A stretch of 64,000 bases of DNA from contig CAMQWJ010000007.1 of NCBI GenBank assembly GCA_947038515.1, positions 1 to 64,000 of the forward strand, written 5' to 3'. Positions 28,178-36,805 of this stretch are shown here, piece after piece (the stretch's first letter is position 1; every line of letters begins with the position of its first letter). A model generated the notes under the pieces. That model made no database searches. It saw only the letters and a list, made by a program, of their open reading frames with translations, and had not been told where the DNA came from. The DNA is from an uncultured Fusobacteriaceae bacterium. Its GTDB lineage: Bacteria; Fusobacteriota; Fusobacteriia; Fusobacteriales; Fusobacteriaceae. The position numbers and the translations under genes are program-made.

Positions 28178-29875
28178 ATGAGTAATACTTTTAAAACTTT
28201 TGATAATAATGATATTTTTTATAGAACTTGGAATTTCCAGAAGGATAAAAAGACCATAGTTCTAATTCATAGGGGACATGAACATTCTCAAAGATTAGAA
28301 AATTTTGCCTTGGATAAAAAATTTGAAAATTTTAATATATTTTCATATGATTTACGAGGTCATGGATATACTAAAGCTGAAAGTTCTCCAAATTTTATGG
28401 ATTATGTACGGGATTTGAATGAATTTATAACTTTTATAAAAAAAGAATATGAAATACTTGAAGAAGAAATTTTTATTGTAGCTAACAGTATTGGAGGAGT
28501 TATTGTAACAGGTTGGGTACATGATTATGCCCCTAAAATTGCTGGAATGGCACTTCTTGCTCCTGCATTTAGTATAAAACTATATGTTCCTTTTGCTAAA
28601 GAATTTATTTCTCTTTTGACAAAATTTAATAAGAATGCAAAAGTACCAAGTTATGTAAAATCTAAGGTTTTAACTCATGATATAGAAGAGCAAAAGAAAT
28701 ATGATTTAGATAAATTAATTACTAAAGATATTGGTGCAAGTTTATTAGTCGATTTTCTTGAACACGGTAAGAGAATAAGCAATGATTCAGGAGCTATTGA
28801 AATTCCTACTCTAGTTTTTTCTGCTGGAAAAGATTATGTTGTAAAAAATACTCCACAAAAAGAATTTTATTTAAATTTAGAATCAGAGTTAAAAGAGTTT
28901 ATTGAGCTTAAAGATTGTTATCATGGAATTATGTTTGAGAAGAACAGGGAAGAGGTTTATGAAAAGATAAGTGAATTTATAGATAAGAGTTTTTCTAGAG
29001 AAAAAGAAACTATAACTATAAAACCAGAAAAATTTTCTAAAAAAGAGTATGATATTATTTTACTAAAAATGATTTCATTAAAAGAAAAAATTTCTTTTTC
29101 AATTCAAAGAACATTATTAAATAAAATAGGAAACTTAAGTGCGGGAATGGCAATTGGTTTAGAAGAAGGGTTTGATTCAGGTTCTTCTCTTGATTATGTA
29201 TATAAAAACGAACCTAGTGGAAAATCTATAATTGGAAAAAGTCTAGATAAATATTATTTAAATGAAATTGGTTGGGTAGGGATAAGAGATAGAAAAAGAA
29301 ATTTTCTTGAGATAATAAGAGAAAAAATACAGACATACCCTAATAAAGATATAAAGATATTAGATATTGCTGGAGGAGTTGGAAACTATATTTTTGACTT
29401 GAAAAAAGAATTTCCTGAGATTAGTTTTATAATAAACGAATTTAAAAAGAGTAATATTGAAAAGGGAGAAAAAGTAATAGCTGAAAATTCATGGGATAAT
29501 ATAAAATTTACTAATTTTGATTGTTTTGATATAGAAACATATAAAAAGATAAATTTTGAACCAGATATAGTAATAATTTCTGGAATATTTGAATTATTTA
29601 GTGATAATAAAATGTTAAACAGTGCACTAAAAGGTATTGATAATATTCTTAAAAAAGATGGATGTATAATCTATACTGGACAACCTTGGCACCCACAATT
29701 AAATAAAATAGCTTTTGTCTTAAATAATCATAGAGAAGGTAAATGGATTATGAGAAGAAGAAGTCAAAAAGAATTAGATAATATTTTTAGATATAATGGA
29801 TTTGAAAAAAATAAAATGCTTATAGATAATTTTGGAATTTTTACAGTTTCACTAGCTGAAAAGGGGAAAAAATAA
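28178..29875 (+). CDS. ynbC: YnbC-like alpha/beta hydrolase fused to SAM methyltransferase
   Basis: 565 residues, two catalytic domains. N-terminal hydrolase (about 1-270): RGHEHSQR, DLRGHGYT and nucleophile elbow VANSIGGVI, as in monoacylglycerol lipase-type enzymes. C-terminal class I methyltransferase (about 370-560): ILDIAGGVGNYIFDL (SAM motif I). Domain order and length match E. coli YnbC (recalled about 585 residues). A TTG at 28172 is in frame, but GGAG is 9 nt from the ATG at 28178 and only 3 nt from the TTG. Stop overlaps the ynbA-like start as TAATG. Confidence 0.86.
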   Translation: MSNTFKTFDNNDIFYRTWNFQKDKKTIVLIHRGHEHSQRLENFALDKKFENFNIFSYDLRGHGYTKAESSPNFMDYVRDLNEFITFIKKEYEILEEEIFIVANSIGGVIVTGWVHDYAPKIAGMALLAPAFSIKLYVPFAKEFISLLTKFNKNAKVPSYVKSKVLTHDIEEQKKYDLDKLITKDIGASLLVDFLEHGKRISNDSGAIEIPTLVFSAGKDYVVKNTPQKEFYLNLESELKEFIELKDCYHGIMFEKNREEVYEKISEFIDKSFSREKETITIKPEKFSKKEYDIILLKMISLKEKISFSIQRTLLNKIGNLSAGMAIGLEEGFDSGSSLDYVYKNEPSGKSIIGKSLDKYYLNEIGWVGIRDRKRNFLEIIREKIQTYPNKDIKILDIAGGVGNYIFDLKKEFPEISFIINEFKKSNIEKGEKVIAENSWDNIKFTNFDCFDIETYKKINFEPDIVIISGIFELFSDNKMLNSALKGIDNILKKDGCIIYTGQPWHPQLNKIAFVLNNHREGKWIMRRRSQKELDNIFRYNGFEKNKMLIDNFGIFTVSLAEKGKK

Positions 29876-30477
29876 TGCAATTTTCAATATATAATTTAAA
29901 AAATAAATTTCAAGATTTATTAATGCCATTATGTAAAAAAATAAATTTATATGGGATAACTCCAAATCAGATAACAGTAATGACTACTATTTTTAGTATA
30001 ACTTTTTCAATAATATTTTATAAATTTTCTAATAAAGATAGTTGGTTATTTATATCGATTCCAATATTCTTTTTAATAAGAATGGCATTGAATGCTTTGG
30101 ATGGAATGATAGCAAATAGATTTGATAAAAAAACTAAGTTAGGAATTTACTTTAATGAAATAGGGGATTTAATTTCAGATACTGTCTTCTTTTTCTGTTT
30201 TTTTTCTGTCTTAAATTTAAGCAATACTCTCTCTCTTGTTTTTATTTTTATCTCTATTCTTTCTGAATATGTTGGAGTAATTGGAGTACAAGTGGATAAT
30301 AAAAGACATTATGAGGGACCTATGGGTAAAAGTGATAGAGCATTTTTTATTAGTATATTATCTATTTTAATTTTTTATGGTATAGAAATGAAATATATAA
30401 AAGTTTTTATAATCTTTTCTATTCTTTTATTACTATCAACTGTATATAATCGAATAAAAAATTCATTAACAAATTAG
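29875..30477 (+). CDS. ynbA: YnbA-like CDP-alcohol phosphatidyltransferase
   Basis: 200-residue integral membrane enzyme that would join a CDP-diacylglycerol to an alcohol. The family signature is present in altered form: RMALNALDGMIANR, then LGIYFNEIGDLISD. Compared with DxxDGxxAR...GxxxDxxxD, the first and third Asp are Asn. The substrate-side motif GPMGKSDRAF follows. The same N-for-D pattern and GKSDRA are, as I recall, in E. coli YnbA, so this is a subfamily feature rather than decay. Confidence 0.87.
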   Translation: MQFSIYNLKNKFQDLLMPLCKKINLYGITPNQITVMTTIFSITFSIIFYKFSNKDSWLFISIPIFFLIRMALNALDGMIANRFDKKTKLGIYFNEIGDLISDTVFFFCFFSVLNLSNTLSLVFIFISILSEYVGVIGVQVDNKRHYEGPMGKSDRAFFISILSILIFYGIEMKYIKVFIIFSILLLLSTVYNRIKNSLTN

Positions 30478-30493
30478 AGTACAAGGGGAAAAG

Positions 30494-31348
30494 ATGAGAG
30501 ATTCATATATATTTATATTTTTAATATTTATAGCAACTATAAGTTATAGCATGATATTCTTATTCAGAAAAAGTTTAAGTGCCAGTCGTTACTTAAATCT
30601 CTGTCAAAGGATAAAAACTTGGTATCTCATAATTGGGATGCTCTATTTAGGAAGTAGAAATAAAATTCTTATAGTTTTTTTATTTATCTTTATATCATAC
30701 TTAGCAATGATAGAGTTTTTAGAACTTTTTGATCTTAAACTAGATTTAGTTAAAAAAACAAGTATTATATTAGTAATAGCTATACATTACTTTTTCCTAT
30801 ATAAAAATATATTATATGCTTTTTATTTTTTTATTCCTACCCTAATTGTGATAATATTTATATTTTTAAAAAAAAGAAATGAGGTATCTTTAGGTCTCAT
30901 CTCAACAGTTTATTTAATTAGTTATCTTCCATATCTAATTAACACAAAAATAGGAATTACTGGAATAATAGTGTATATTATTCTTGTGGAACTAAATGAT
31001 ATTTATCAGTATATTTCAGGTACCATTTTTGGTAAAATAAAAATAGTGCCTAAAACAAGTCCTAATAAGACATTAGAAGGTATTTTAGGTGGTATATTTC
31101 TATTGACTATAACAATATTTGTTTTAAATAAATCTTTTGATTACAAAATAAATATTTGGTTAGGAAGTGTAATTGGAATAGTTGGATTTTTAGGTGATAT
31201 TTATATTTCATATTTTAAAAGAAAAAATAATAAAAAAGATTCTGGAAGAATACTTTCAGGACATGGAGGAATATTAGATAGAATAGATAGCTTAATCTTT
31301 ACTTCCCCCCTTATTATGGTAACAATAGTATTTTTTGGTAATCAATAG
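30494..31348 (+). CDS. ynbB: YnbB-like phosphatidate cytidylyltransferase (CdsA family)
   Basis: 284-residue multi-spanning membrane protein. The C-terminal CdsA signature is clear: SYFKRKNNKKDSGRILSGHGG followed by ILDRIDS. It would make a CDP-activated lipid for the YnbA-like enzyme. Pairing a CdsA paralogue with a CDP-alcohol transferase inside one operon implies a dedicated lipid head-group pathway separate from the housekeeping cdsA, which is not in this window. Last gene of the lipid cluster; no obvious terminator before the ptsH promoter. Confidence 0.9.
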   Translation: MRDSYIFIFLIFIATISYSMIFLFRKSLSASRYLNLCQRIKTWYLIIGMLYLGSRNKILIVFLFIFISYLAMIEFLELFDLKLDLVKKTSIILVIAIHYFFLYKNILYAFYFFIPTLIVIIFIFLKKRNEVSLGLISTVYLISYLPYLINTKIGITGIIVYIILVELNDIYQYISGTIFGKIKIVPKTSPNKTLEGILGGIFLLTITIFVLNKSFDYKINIWLGSVIGIVGFLGDIYISYFKRKNNKKDSGRILSGHGGILDRIDSLIFTSPLIMVTIVFFGNQ

Positions 31349-31370
31349 TATTGATACCTTTATAAAATAC

Positions 31371-31399
31371 TTGATTTTTATAATAAAATTTGTTAAGAT
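31371..31399 (+). promoter_or_regulatory. Sigma70-type promoter for ptsH
   Basis: TTGATT, 17-bp spacer, TAAGAT, ending 36 bp before the ptsH ATG. Confidence 0.6.
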
Positions 31400-31435
31400 G
31401 TAGTTGAAAGATTTTAAATTATAAAGGAGTGAAAT

Positions 31436-31699
31436 ATGACTTCAAGATTGGTAGAAATTAAAAATGAAACTGGAATACATACAAGACCAGGAAATGAATT
31501 TGTTAGTTTAGCAAAGACTTTTGAATCTGAAATTGAGTTAGAAGATTGCAATGGAAAAAGAATAAAGGGAACTTCTCTACTAAAATTATTATCTTTGGGT
31601 ATAAAAAAGGGAAGTAAAATAACTGTTTATGCTAACGGTTCTGACGAAGAAATAGCAATAGAAAAATTAGCTTATCTTTTAGAAAATTTGAAAGATTAA
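31436..31699 (+). CDS. ptsH: Phosphocarrier protein HPr
   Basis: PTS phosphocarrier, 87 residues. Phosphorylated by enzyme I on His15 (ETGIHTRPG). The Ser46-type regulatory site used by HPr kinase in Firmicutes is conserved as Ser47 in GTSLLKLLSLGIKKG, so catabolite control through HPr-Ser-P is possible. Good ribosome site (AAAGGAG). A strong terminator separates it from ptsI. Confidence 0.96.
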   Translation: MTSRLVEIKNETGIHTRPGNEFVSLAKTFESEIELEDCNGKRIKGTSLLKLLSLGIKKGSKITVYANGSDEEIAIEKLAYLLENLKD

Positions 31700-31705
31700 T
31701 TTTAA

Positions 31706-31736
31706 GGGGGGATAGCATTGCTATCCCCCTCTTTTT
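31706..31736 (+). terminator. Terminator or attenuator between ptsH and ptsI
   Basis: GGGGGATAGC and GCTATCCCCC form a perfect 10-bp stem with a 3-nt loop ATT, followed by TCTTTTT. The stem is unusually GC-rich for this genome. Because ptsI follows 30 bp later with no clear promoter of its own, partial readthrough would set a high HPr:EI ratio. Confidence 0.88.
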
Positions 31737-31765
31737 AAATAAGAGAATAGAGGTGAAAAGTAAAT

Positions 31766-33490
31766 ATGAATAAAAAAATTAATGGTATTGATGCTTCTCC
31801 TGGATATTCTATTGGAATAGCATATATCTACTCTGAAATGGAACTTGATCTTAAAAAGGACCGTACTGGTAGAGCTGAATTAGAGATAGAAAAACTTTTA
31901 GAAGCTAGAAATAAGTCTAAGAATCAACTTGTATCTATTATGGAAAAAACAGTTCTTATTTTAGGAAAAGACAAAGCAGAGATTTTTCAAGGTCATATCA
32001 CTTTACTTGAAGATGAAGATCTTCTAGAAGAGGTTATAGAGCTAATTAAAGGAGACTCTTTAAGTGCTGAATATGCTTTGAATGTGGGAATAGAGGGCTA
32101 TTGTGAAATGCTTGATAATCTTGATGATGAATATTTACGGGAAAGAGGAGCAGATTTAAGAGATATTGCAAAAAGATGGTTAAAAAATATATTAGGAATA
32201 GAAATTGTCGATTTATCTTCTTTACCTAAAGATACTATAATTATTGCAAAAGATTTAACTCCTTCTGATACTGCACAACTTGATTTGAAAAATATAGTTG
32301 GTTTTGTTACTGAGATAGGTGGAAAAACAGCACATTCTTCAATAATGGCAAGATCTTTAGAAATACCTGCTATTGTTGGAACTGGTAATATTTGTTCTCA
32401 AGTAAAATCTGGAGAGGAAATAGCTATTGATGCAGTAGAGGGAATAGTTATTATTTCTCCTACAAAGGAAGAAAAAGATGATATCTTATCCAAAAAGGAA
32501 TCTTTTTTACAAGAAAAAGAAATTTTAAAAAAATTAAAAGATGTAGAAGCTATTTCAAAAGATGGAATTACAGTTGGGACTTGGGCAAATATTGGAGATC
32601 CTAAAGATGTCCCTGGTGTCTTAAGAAACGGTGGACTAGGAATTGGATTATATAGAACAGAATTTCTATTTATGAATAGTGATAAATTTCCAACTGAAAA
32701 TGAGCAATTTATTGCTTATAAAAATGTTGTAGAAGCTATGGATGGAAAGCCAGTAACAATTAGAACTATGGATATTGGAGGAGATAAATCCTTACCGTAT
32801 ATGGACCTACCAAAAGAAGAAAACCCTTTTCTTGGTTGGAGAGCTTTAAGAGTTTGTTTAGATAGACCCGAAATATTAAAAAGCCAGTATAGGGCTCTAC
32901 TAAGAACTTCTATGTATGGAATTGTAAAAATAATGTTACCTATGGTTATTTCTATTGAAGAAGTAAGAAAAGCAAAAGCTATTTTTGAAGAATGTAAAAA
33001 AGAATTAAGGGCTGAAAATATTCCTTTTAAAGATAATGTTGAGTTAGGTATAATGGTTGAAACTCCAGCTGTAGCCTTTAGAGCGAAGCAATTTGCAAAA
33101 GAAGTTGATTTTTTCTCTATAGGTACTAATGATTTGACACAATATACTTTAGCAGTAGATAGAGGAAATGAAAATATTGCTCATTTATATGATACCTATA
33201 ATCCTGGTGTTTTAGAAGCAATAAAATTATCTATTGAAGGAGCACATTTTGGTGGAATTAAAATTTCAATGTGTGGAGAATTTGCTGGTGATTCAGAAGC
33301 TACAGCTCTGCTTTTTGGAATGGGACTTGATGCTTTTTCAATGTCAGCTATATCAGTTCCTAAAATAAAGAGAAATATAAGGGAACTTAACAAAAGTGAT
33401 TGTGTTGCTCTAGTTGAAAGAGTCATGGAAAAATCTACTTCTGAAGAAGTTTTGATAGAAATTAGAAAATTTAATAAAAAATATTTATAA
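31766..33490 (+). CDS. ptsI: PTS enzyme I (phosphoenolpyruvate-protein phosphotransferase)
   Basis: Transfers phosphate from PEP to HPr. Active-site His190 in GGKTAHSSIMARSLEIPA; PEP-binding barrel motifs GIGLYRTEFLFM, MLPMVIS and the catalytic-Cys region SMCGEFAGD near the C-terminus. 574 residues, normal. ATG with GAGGTG 10 nt upstream. Followed by a strong terminator. No sugar-specific EII genes are in the window. Confidence 0.96.
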   Translation: MNKKINGIDASPGYSIGIAYIYSEMELDLKKDRTGRAELEIEKLLEARNKSKNQLVSIMEKTVLILGKDKAEIFQGHITLLEDEDLLEEVIELIKGDSLSAEYALNVGIEGYCEMLDNLDDEYLRERGADLRDIAKRWLKNILGIEIVDLSSLPKDTIIIAKDLTPSDTAQLDLKNIVGFVTEIGGKTAHSSIMARSLEIPAIVGTGNICSQVKSGEEIAIDAVEGIVIISPTKEEKDDILSKKESFLQEKEILKKLKDVEAISKDGITVGTWANIGDPKDVPGVLRNGGLGIGLYRTEFLFMNSDKFPTENEQFIAYKNVVEAMDGKPVTIRTMDIGGDKSLPYMDLPKEENPFLGWRALRVCLDRPEILKSQYRALLRTSMYGIVKIMLPMVISIEEVRKAKAIFEECKKELRAENIPFKDNVELGIMVETPAVAFRAKQFAKEVDFFSIGTNDLTQYTLAVDRGNENIAHLYDTYNPGVLEAIKLSIEGAHFGGIKISMCGEFAGDSEATALLFGMGLDAFSMSAISVPKIKRNIRELNKSDCVALVERVMEKSTSEEVLIEIRKFNKKYL

Positions 33491-33514
33491 AAGAGATATT
33501 AAGAGTAGCTTTTT

Positions 33515-33557
33515 AGGTGGATAAATTTTAAAAATAAAATTTATCCACCTTTTTTTA
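33515..33557 (+). terminator. Terminator after ptsI
   Basis: A perfect 16-bp stem (AGGTGGATAAATTTTA and its complement) with loop AAAA, followed by seven T. Starts 25 bp after the ptsI stop. Confidence 0.9.
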
Positions 33558-33818
33558 TTAATTTGGTAAAAAATTATAAAAGGAAGTTCAATAAATAATT
33601 AATATACTTAAAAAGTTAAAATATATTTTTAACTTAAAAAACTTTCAATATTTATATTAATTTTATATTTTAATATTCTTATTTTAGATATTCTTTTAAT
33701 CCCTTTACAGAAATAGCATAATAGAACATTAGATTAAAAATATTCTAAGTTTTACAGGTGTTTTTACCTATTATAATAGGGGGAAATTAATTTAGTAAAA
33801 TTTTAAAACAAGAAACTG
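33558..33818. other. Gene-free spacer upstream of opuC
   Basis: No ORF. Very AT-rich. Contains a 9-bp inverted repeat AAGTTAAAA/TTTTAACTT (33613-33635) and a 14-bp perfect palindrome CCTATTATAATAGG (33767-33780) that holds a TATAAT; TTTACA lies 15 bp upstream of it. The palindrome could be an operator for osmotic control of the transporter, but nothing in the window tests this. Confidence 0.4.
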
Positions 33819-33827
33819 TGATATAAT
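33819..33827 (+). promoter_or_regulatory. Extended -10 promoter for the osmolyte transporter
   Basis: TGATATAAT, an extended -10 element, 39 bp before the start codon. No convincing -35 hexamer. Confidence 0.6.
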
Positions 33828-33866
33828 AGTATTAGACCCTAAAAGAATTACAAGAGGAGGAATATA

Positions 33867-35003
33867 TTGATAAAGTTAGAGAATATTAGTAAGTCCTATA
33901 AAAAGATTAAAGTATTAAAAGACATCTCGCTAACAATAAAAAAAGGTGAACTTGTGGCATTAATAGGTCCATCTGGTTGTGGGAAAACAACAACTTTAAA
34001 AATGATAAATGGACTTGTAAAACCATCAAGTGGTAATATCTATATAGATGGGAAAAGTCTATTAACTCAAGATCTTATTACTCTTAGGAGAAGTATGGGA
34101 TACGTTATTCAACAAACAGGGCTATTTAGTCATATGACAGTCGAAGAGAATATTCAGATTATTCCAAAGCTTATGAAAAAAAAGAAAGAGGATATTCAAA
34201 AGAGAACTATTGAGTTATTGAAACTTATTAATTTAGATCCTGAAGAATTTTTATATAGATATCCACCACAGCTCTCTGGGGGACAACTTCAAAGAATAGG
34301 GGTGGCACGTGCATTTGCAACTGATCCAGAAATTATATTGATGGATGAACCATTCTCAGCTCTCGATCCCATTACAAGAGATCAGCTTCAAATCGAGTTA
34401 ATACATTTACAATCAAAACTTCATAAAACAATAGTTTTTGTAACACATGATATGGATGAAGCAGTTAAAATTGCTGATCGTATTTGTCTTATGAATGAAG
34501 GTAAAATCATTCAGTATGATACTCCTGAAAATATTTTGAAAAATCCAGTAGATGATTTTGTTGAACAATTTGTTGGAAAAAAAAGAATTTGGTCAAGTCC
34601 AGAACTAATTCGTGCTTCAGATATTATGATATCAGATCCAGTTTTTACTTATTCTGAAACAACATTACTTCGTGCTATTGAAATTATGCGTTATAAAAAG
34701 GTTGATAGCATCCTAATTGTTGATGATAACAAAATTTTATTAGGTTATATAAAAGCGAGTACTATTCAACGTATTTCTGACAAGAATATAGCAGTTTCAA
34801 ATATTCTAAGCAATCCTAAATTAACTGCAACACCTGATCAAAATATTATTGAATTATTATATATTATGCGTGAGAATGCGATGTCTAACATAGCAGTTGT
34901 AACTCCTAATAATGAGCTTTTAGGTCTTATAACAACCAGTAGTCTTGTGACAACATTAAGCACACAATTTATTGGTTTTGAAGAAGAGGGTGATCTAATA
35001 TGA
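33867..35003 (+). CDS. opuCA: Glycine betaine/carnitine/choline ABC transporter ATPase (OpuCA-like)
   Basis: ABC ATPase of an osmoprotectant importer, 378 residues. Walker A GPSGCGKTT, signature LSGGQLQRIGVARA, Walker B EIILMDEPFSALDP, H-loop FVTHDMDEA. C-terminal third (about 255-370) is a tandem CBS pair (SDIMISDPVFTYSETT ... LGLITTSSLV), the ionic-strength sensor in OpuA/OpuC systems. TTG start, with GAGGAGG 6 nt upstream. Stop overlaps the permease gene by 4 bp. Confidence 0.94.
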   Translation: MIKLENISKSYKKIKVLKDISLTIKKGELVALIGPSGCGKTTTLKMINGLVKPSSGNIYIDGKSLLTQDLITLRRSMGYVIQQTGLFSHMTVEENIQIIPKLMKKKKEDIQKRTIELLKLINLDPEEFLYRYPPQLSGGQLQRIGVARAFATDPEIILMDEPFSALDPITRDQLQIELIHLQSKLHKTIVFVTHDMDEAVKIADRICLMNEGKIIQYDTPENILKNPVDDFVEQFVGKKRIWSSPELIRASDIMISDPVFTYSETTLLRAIEIMRYKKVDSILIVDDNKILLGYIKASTIQRISDKNIAVSNILSNPKLTATPDQNIIELLYIMRENAMSNIAVVTPNNELLGLITTSSLVTTLSTQFIGFEEEGDLI

Positions 35004-36598
35004 ATGGATTCATAAATTTTTTGATAGTCGAGCGTAAAGATTTAATGATTTTAATTTGGGATCATATTGAACTTACTATGATTTCTGTATTCTTTGCCAT
35101 TATTATAGGAGTTCTTTTAGGAATTTTTATAGCAACAGTCGAAGGAACAAACCGACCCATTCTTGGTTTAGCAAATATTATGCAAGCCGTTCCAAGTCTT
35201 GCTGCACTTGGTCTACTTGTTCCAATTCTTGGAATTGGAAGTCATCCTGCAATTCTTATGGTAGTTCTCTATTCATTACTACCCATTTTAAAAAATACAT
35301 ATACAGGTATTAAAAATATAAATAAACAAACAATTGAAGCTGCACATGGAATAGGTATGACACAATTTCAAGTTCTCTATAAAATACAGTTACCTCTAGC
35401 CCTTCCAGTTATTATGGCAGGTGTAAGAATTTCTTCTGTAACTGCTGTTGGCTTAATGACAATTGCAGCTTATGTTGGAGCTGGTGGACTTGGAAACTTT
35501 GTAATTTCAGGTATTCAAACTAGCAATAATTATTTAATGCTTGCAGGTGCAATTCCAGCCTGTATTCTTGCTTTAATTATGGATATAGTTATGGGGAAAC
35601 TTGAAAAAGCAGTAACTCCAATAAGTCTTAGTACAGACCCAAGATTACTTACACAAGAACATATTAAAAAATTAAAAAGTTCTCAACGTAGGGTACTAAC
35701 AATTGCAATGATTTCTATTGTTACAGTAATTAGTATCTTTATATTCTCTCTTATTTCTATAAAAGATGATGAAGCTATTGTAGTATCTTCAAAACCAGAA
35801 GTTGAAGGTGTAATAATTGGTCATATGATTGCTGATGTTTTAGAAGCTCATACAGACTATACTATTAAAAGAAATCTTGGACTTGGGTCATCATCGATTA
35901 TTTATAGTGCAATTTTGAATGGAGATATTGATATATATCCTGAATATTCTGGTTCTGTTTACTCAGGGGTTATGAAAAAAACAGCTCCAGCCGGTACTCC
36001 AGCAGAAGTAACATTTCAAAAAGTTAAAGAATTTTATAGTGAAAATTCTCTTGTATATTTAGATCCATATGGATTTAATAATCAATATTCAATAGGAATA
36101 TTAAAAGAAACTGCTGATAAATATAAATTAAAGACTATTTCAGATCTTGAAAATATGAAAGAAAACTTAGTACTTGGATGTGATCAAGAATTTCCACATA
36201 GGGCCGATGGAATTCCTGCATTAAAATCAATATATAAAAACTTAAATTTTAAAAAATATCTCCAATTTCAAGGAACTCTTATGTATGAGGCATTATTATC
36301 AGGAGATGCTCAAGTAATAACACCTTTTACTACTGATGCCTTACGAATGAAATATGATATTTTTATTTTAGAGGATGACAAATCTGCTCTTAGTAATTAT
36401 CATATGGCAACTGTTGTTTCAATGCAAGCTTTAAAAAAATTTCCAGAATTAAAAAATGCATTGAATCTATTAGTTGGAAGTATTTCTGAAAGTGAAATGG
36501 CAAGTTTGAATTATGAAGTTGTTGTAAATAAACGGACTCAAAGAGAAGTTGCACATACATTTTTAATAAAAAAAGGAATTATAAAAAATAAATTATAA
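35000..36598 (+). CDS. Osmoprotectant ABC transporter permease fused to substrate-binding protein
   Basis: 532 residues. Residues about 1-215 are a BPD-type permease with five or six membrane segments and the EAA loop (EAAHGIGMTQFQVLYKIQLPLALPVI); a membrane segment at about 228-248 then leads to an extracytoplasmic OpuAC-type binding domain (VIIGHMIADVLEAHTDY ... GDIDIYPEYSGSVYSGV). This fusion is known in OpuA/OpuC-type systems. Together with the preceding ATPase it makes a complete two-gene importer for betaine, choline or carnitine. ATGA overlap with the ATPase gene. Confidence 0.93.
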   Translation: MNGFINFLIVERKDLMILIWDHIELTMISVFFAIIIGVLLGIFIATVEGTNRPILGLANIMQAVPSLAALGLLVPILGIGSHPAILMVVLYSLLPILKNTYTGIKNINKQTIEAAHGIGMTQFQVLYKIQLPLALPVIMAGVRISSVTAVGLMTIAAYVGAGGLGNFVISGIQTSNNYLMLAGAIPACILALIMDIVMGKLEKAVTPISLSTDPRLLTQEHIKKLKSSQRRVLTIAMISIVTVISIFIFSLISIKDDEAIVVSSKPEVEGVIIGHMIADVLEAHTDYTIKRNLGLGSSSIIYSAILNGDIDIYPEYSGSVYSGVMKKTAPAGTPAEVTFQKVKEFYSENSLVYLDPYGFNNQYSIGILKETADKYKLKTISDLENMKENLVLGCDQEFPHRADGIPALKSIYKNLNFKKYLQFQGTLMYEALLSGDAQVITPFTTDALRMKYDIFILEDDKSALSNYHMATVVSMQALKKFPELKNALNLLVGSISESEMASLNYEVVVNKRTQREVAHTFLIKKGIIKNKL

Positions 36599-36601
36599 TA
36601 A

Positions 36602-36645
36602 AAAAATGGATAAAGTTTAATCTAAATTAAATTTTATCCATTTTT
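36602..36645 (+). terminator. Terminator after the osmolyte transporter
   Basis: About 20-bp stem built from AAAAATGGATAAA and TTTATCCATTTTT plus an inner TTTAAT/ATTAAA with one G-T pair, loop CTAA, ending in five T. Roughly symmetrical, so may also act leftwards. Confidence 0.82.
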
Positions 36646-36805
36646 ATATCTAATATTTAGTAATGACATAAGTTTCAAAATCTATTCCAAAATTATTTCT
36701 TCCATTTATTTGTCTTTTTAAAAATAGAATCATTATCTGAAGACTAAAATATGGAATCGACAATAGAAGAAATTATTCTAAAGAAATAAAAAAATGTTTT
36801 TAAAA

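Noticed and set aside
29875-30477. The Asn substitutions in the CDP-alcohol transferase as decay
   Set aside because: The rest of the signature is intact, the gene is tightly coupled in the operon and I recall the same residues in YnbA.
31371-31399. A CcpA-type cre site in the ptsH promoter
   Set aside because: No sequence close to the cre consensus was found between 31349 and 31435.
33196-33426. Minus-strand ORF inside ptsI
   Set aside because: Overlaps conserved enzyme I sequence; no start signals.
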